The notes under the pieces were generated by a model. It was not told the DNA's origin. It did not search any database and worked only from the letters and a program-made list of their open reading frames with translations. From Oscillospiraceae bacterium (GTDB lineage: Bacteria > Bacillota > Clostridia > Oscillospirales > Acutalibacteraceae): DNA of 56,572 bases. The stretch lies in the NCBI GenBank assembly GCA_028697255.1, contig JAQVFM010000005.1, positions 1-56,572 on the forward strand. The letters run 5' to 3'. Both the position numbers and the translations under genes were made by a program. Positions 55,674 to 56,572 of the stretch are shown piece by piece (within the stretch, counting starts at the first letter, position 1; each line of letters starts with the position of its first letter).

Positions 55674-56572
55674 ATGAAACAGTATAAAGCCGCTATTGTC
55701 GGCTATGGCGGCATGGGCCGCTGGCACAATCAGGGCATTTGCAAAACTGACCGCATTGTCTTTACCGGAGTTTATGACATAAACCCCGAGCGCATGGATC
55801 TTGCATTAAGCGACGGTATACAAAAAAAATACTCGTCTTATGAGGACATGCTATCAGACAATGATATTTCGGTTGTTGTTGTTGCGACGCCAAATAATTT
55901 CCACCTTGAGCAGGTTTGCCAGGCCCTCGAAGCGGGCAAGCTTGTTATTTGTGAAAAGCCGGTAGCGATGTCAAGCCTTGAGCTGCAGGAAATGATGGAC
56001 TGTGCTAAAAGGACAAACGGGGTATTTACCATTCATCAAAACCGTCGCGTCGATGCTGACTTTCTTGAAATGCGTGATGTTGTAGAAAAGGGACTTTTGG
56101 GAGAGGTCTTTGAAATTGAATCGCGTGTAACCGGATCGCGCGGTATTCCGGAGGGCTGGAGGCAGTATGCGGTAGCAGGCGGCGGCATGATGCTTGACTG
56201 GGGAGTCCATCTGATTGATCAGCTTGTACAAATGATGAGTCCAAAAAAAGTTACTGATGTTTATTGTGAGTTGTATCATGTCAATTATGAAGAATGTGAC
56301 GACGGGTTCAAAATGATTATGCATTTCGAAGACGGCCCGTCGGCAACTATCGAGGTCGGTACAAGCCACTTTATTTCGGCACCGCGCTGGTATGTATGCG
56401 GAGACCTTGGATCAATGATAATTCAGTCGTGGGATTGCCACGGTAAAGTTGTGCGTGCCAAGGAGCATAAGGTTACTTTTGAGGAAGAGATTATTTATAC
56501 CAAGGCAGGGCCGACAAAAACAATGGCTCCGCGCGCTAAAAACACAATTGAGGAAATAGAGCTTGACGGAGA
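55674..56572 (+). CDS. Gfo/Idh/MocA family oxidoreductase, partial
   Basis: About 299 residues are visible before the right edge. The N-terminal Rossmann fold starts with AAIVGYGGMGRWHNQGI (NAD(P)-binding, about 6-22), and VICEKPVAM (about 94-102) is the family signature with the catalytic Lys. GGGMMLDWGVHLIDQL (about 165-180) holds the second conserved His/Asp segment. It probably oxidises a sugar or inositol with the epimerase encoded just upstream (34 bases apart). The C-terminal end lies outside the window. Confidence 0.92.
   Translation, partial: MKQYKAAIVGYGGMGRWHNQGICKTDRIVFTGVYDINPERMDLALSDGIQKKYSSYEDMLSDNDISVVVVATPNNFHLEQVCQALEAGKLVICEKPVAMSSLELQEMMDCAKRTNGVFTIHQNRRVDADFLEMRDVVEKGLLGEVFEIESRVTGSRGIPEGWRQYAVAGGGMMLDWGVHLIDQLVQMMSPKKVTDVYCELYHVNYEECDDGFKMIMHFEDGPSATIEVGTSHFISAPRWYVCGDLGSMIIQSWDCHGKVVRAKEHKVTFEEEIIYTKAGPTKTMAPRAKNTIEEIELDG

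Overview
The window looks like a chromosomal segment from an anaerobic, Gram-positive member of the Firmicutes, most likely class Clostridia (Oscillospirales or Ruminococcaceae-like). The evidence is an L27 precursor with its Prp protease, a rubrerythrin, a CD1247-type zinc-ribbon protein, a PrmC/DUF1385 pair, an NlpC/P60 enzyme with SH3 repeats, an Amidase_6 protein and Firmicutes-style L10 and L21 leaders. No rRNA gene, CRISPR array or insertion sequence was seen. Four tRNA genes are present.

Layout. 1-332: the start of a membrane PH-like protein running off the left edge. 470-8798: a three-gene phosphonate operon behind a strong promoter. It holds a cytidylyltransferase-PEP mutase fusion, a phosphonopyruvate decarboxylase and one 1847-residue polyprotein (nucleotidyltransferase, Fe-alcohol dehydrogenase, LicD, GT2, CDP-glycerol glycerophosphotransferase and half of a GT4). 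Together these could make, activate and attach a phosphonate, probably 2-hydroxyethylphosphonate, to a surface glycan. 8912-9171: tRNA-Val, -Glu and -Met. 9394-13847: rubrerythrin, then rplU-prp-rpmA, obgE, mrnC and a YitT protein. 13982-17933: tRNA-Arg, then rpmG-secE-nusG-rplK-rplA-rplJ-rplL.

18011-30774 holds mixed housekeeping and envelope genes: DUF3825 protein, trpS, an aminotransferase, gltX, a TIM-barrel protein, aroQ, an M24 peptidase, an NlpC/P60 protein, MgtC, Amidase_6 and pepF. 31051-43188 is the block rpoB-rpoC-rpsL-rpsG-fusA-tuf on the minus strand, inverted relative to rplKAJL and separated from it by about 13 kb. 43648-52916: efp, the CD1247-type gene, then prmC, DUF1385, a two-component system and an FG-GAP-like lipoprotein on the minus strand, and pyk. 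53079-56572: a Cu/Zn superoxide dismutase, then an AraC regulator with a sugar epimerase-like protein and a Gfo/Idh oxidoreductase running off the right edge.

The most interesting item is the phosphonate operon. Its ADH-LicD junction carries what looks like an old ribosome-binding site and ATG now out of frame, so the giant gene may have arisen by a one-base deletion that merged two overlapping genes, or the base may be a sequencing error. Two families of small intergenic repeats are scattered through the window: a roughly 50-110 nt element and short GTAGG-linked hairpins.
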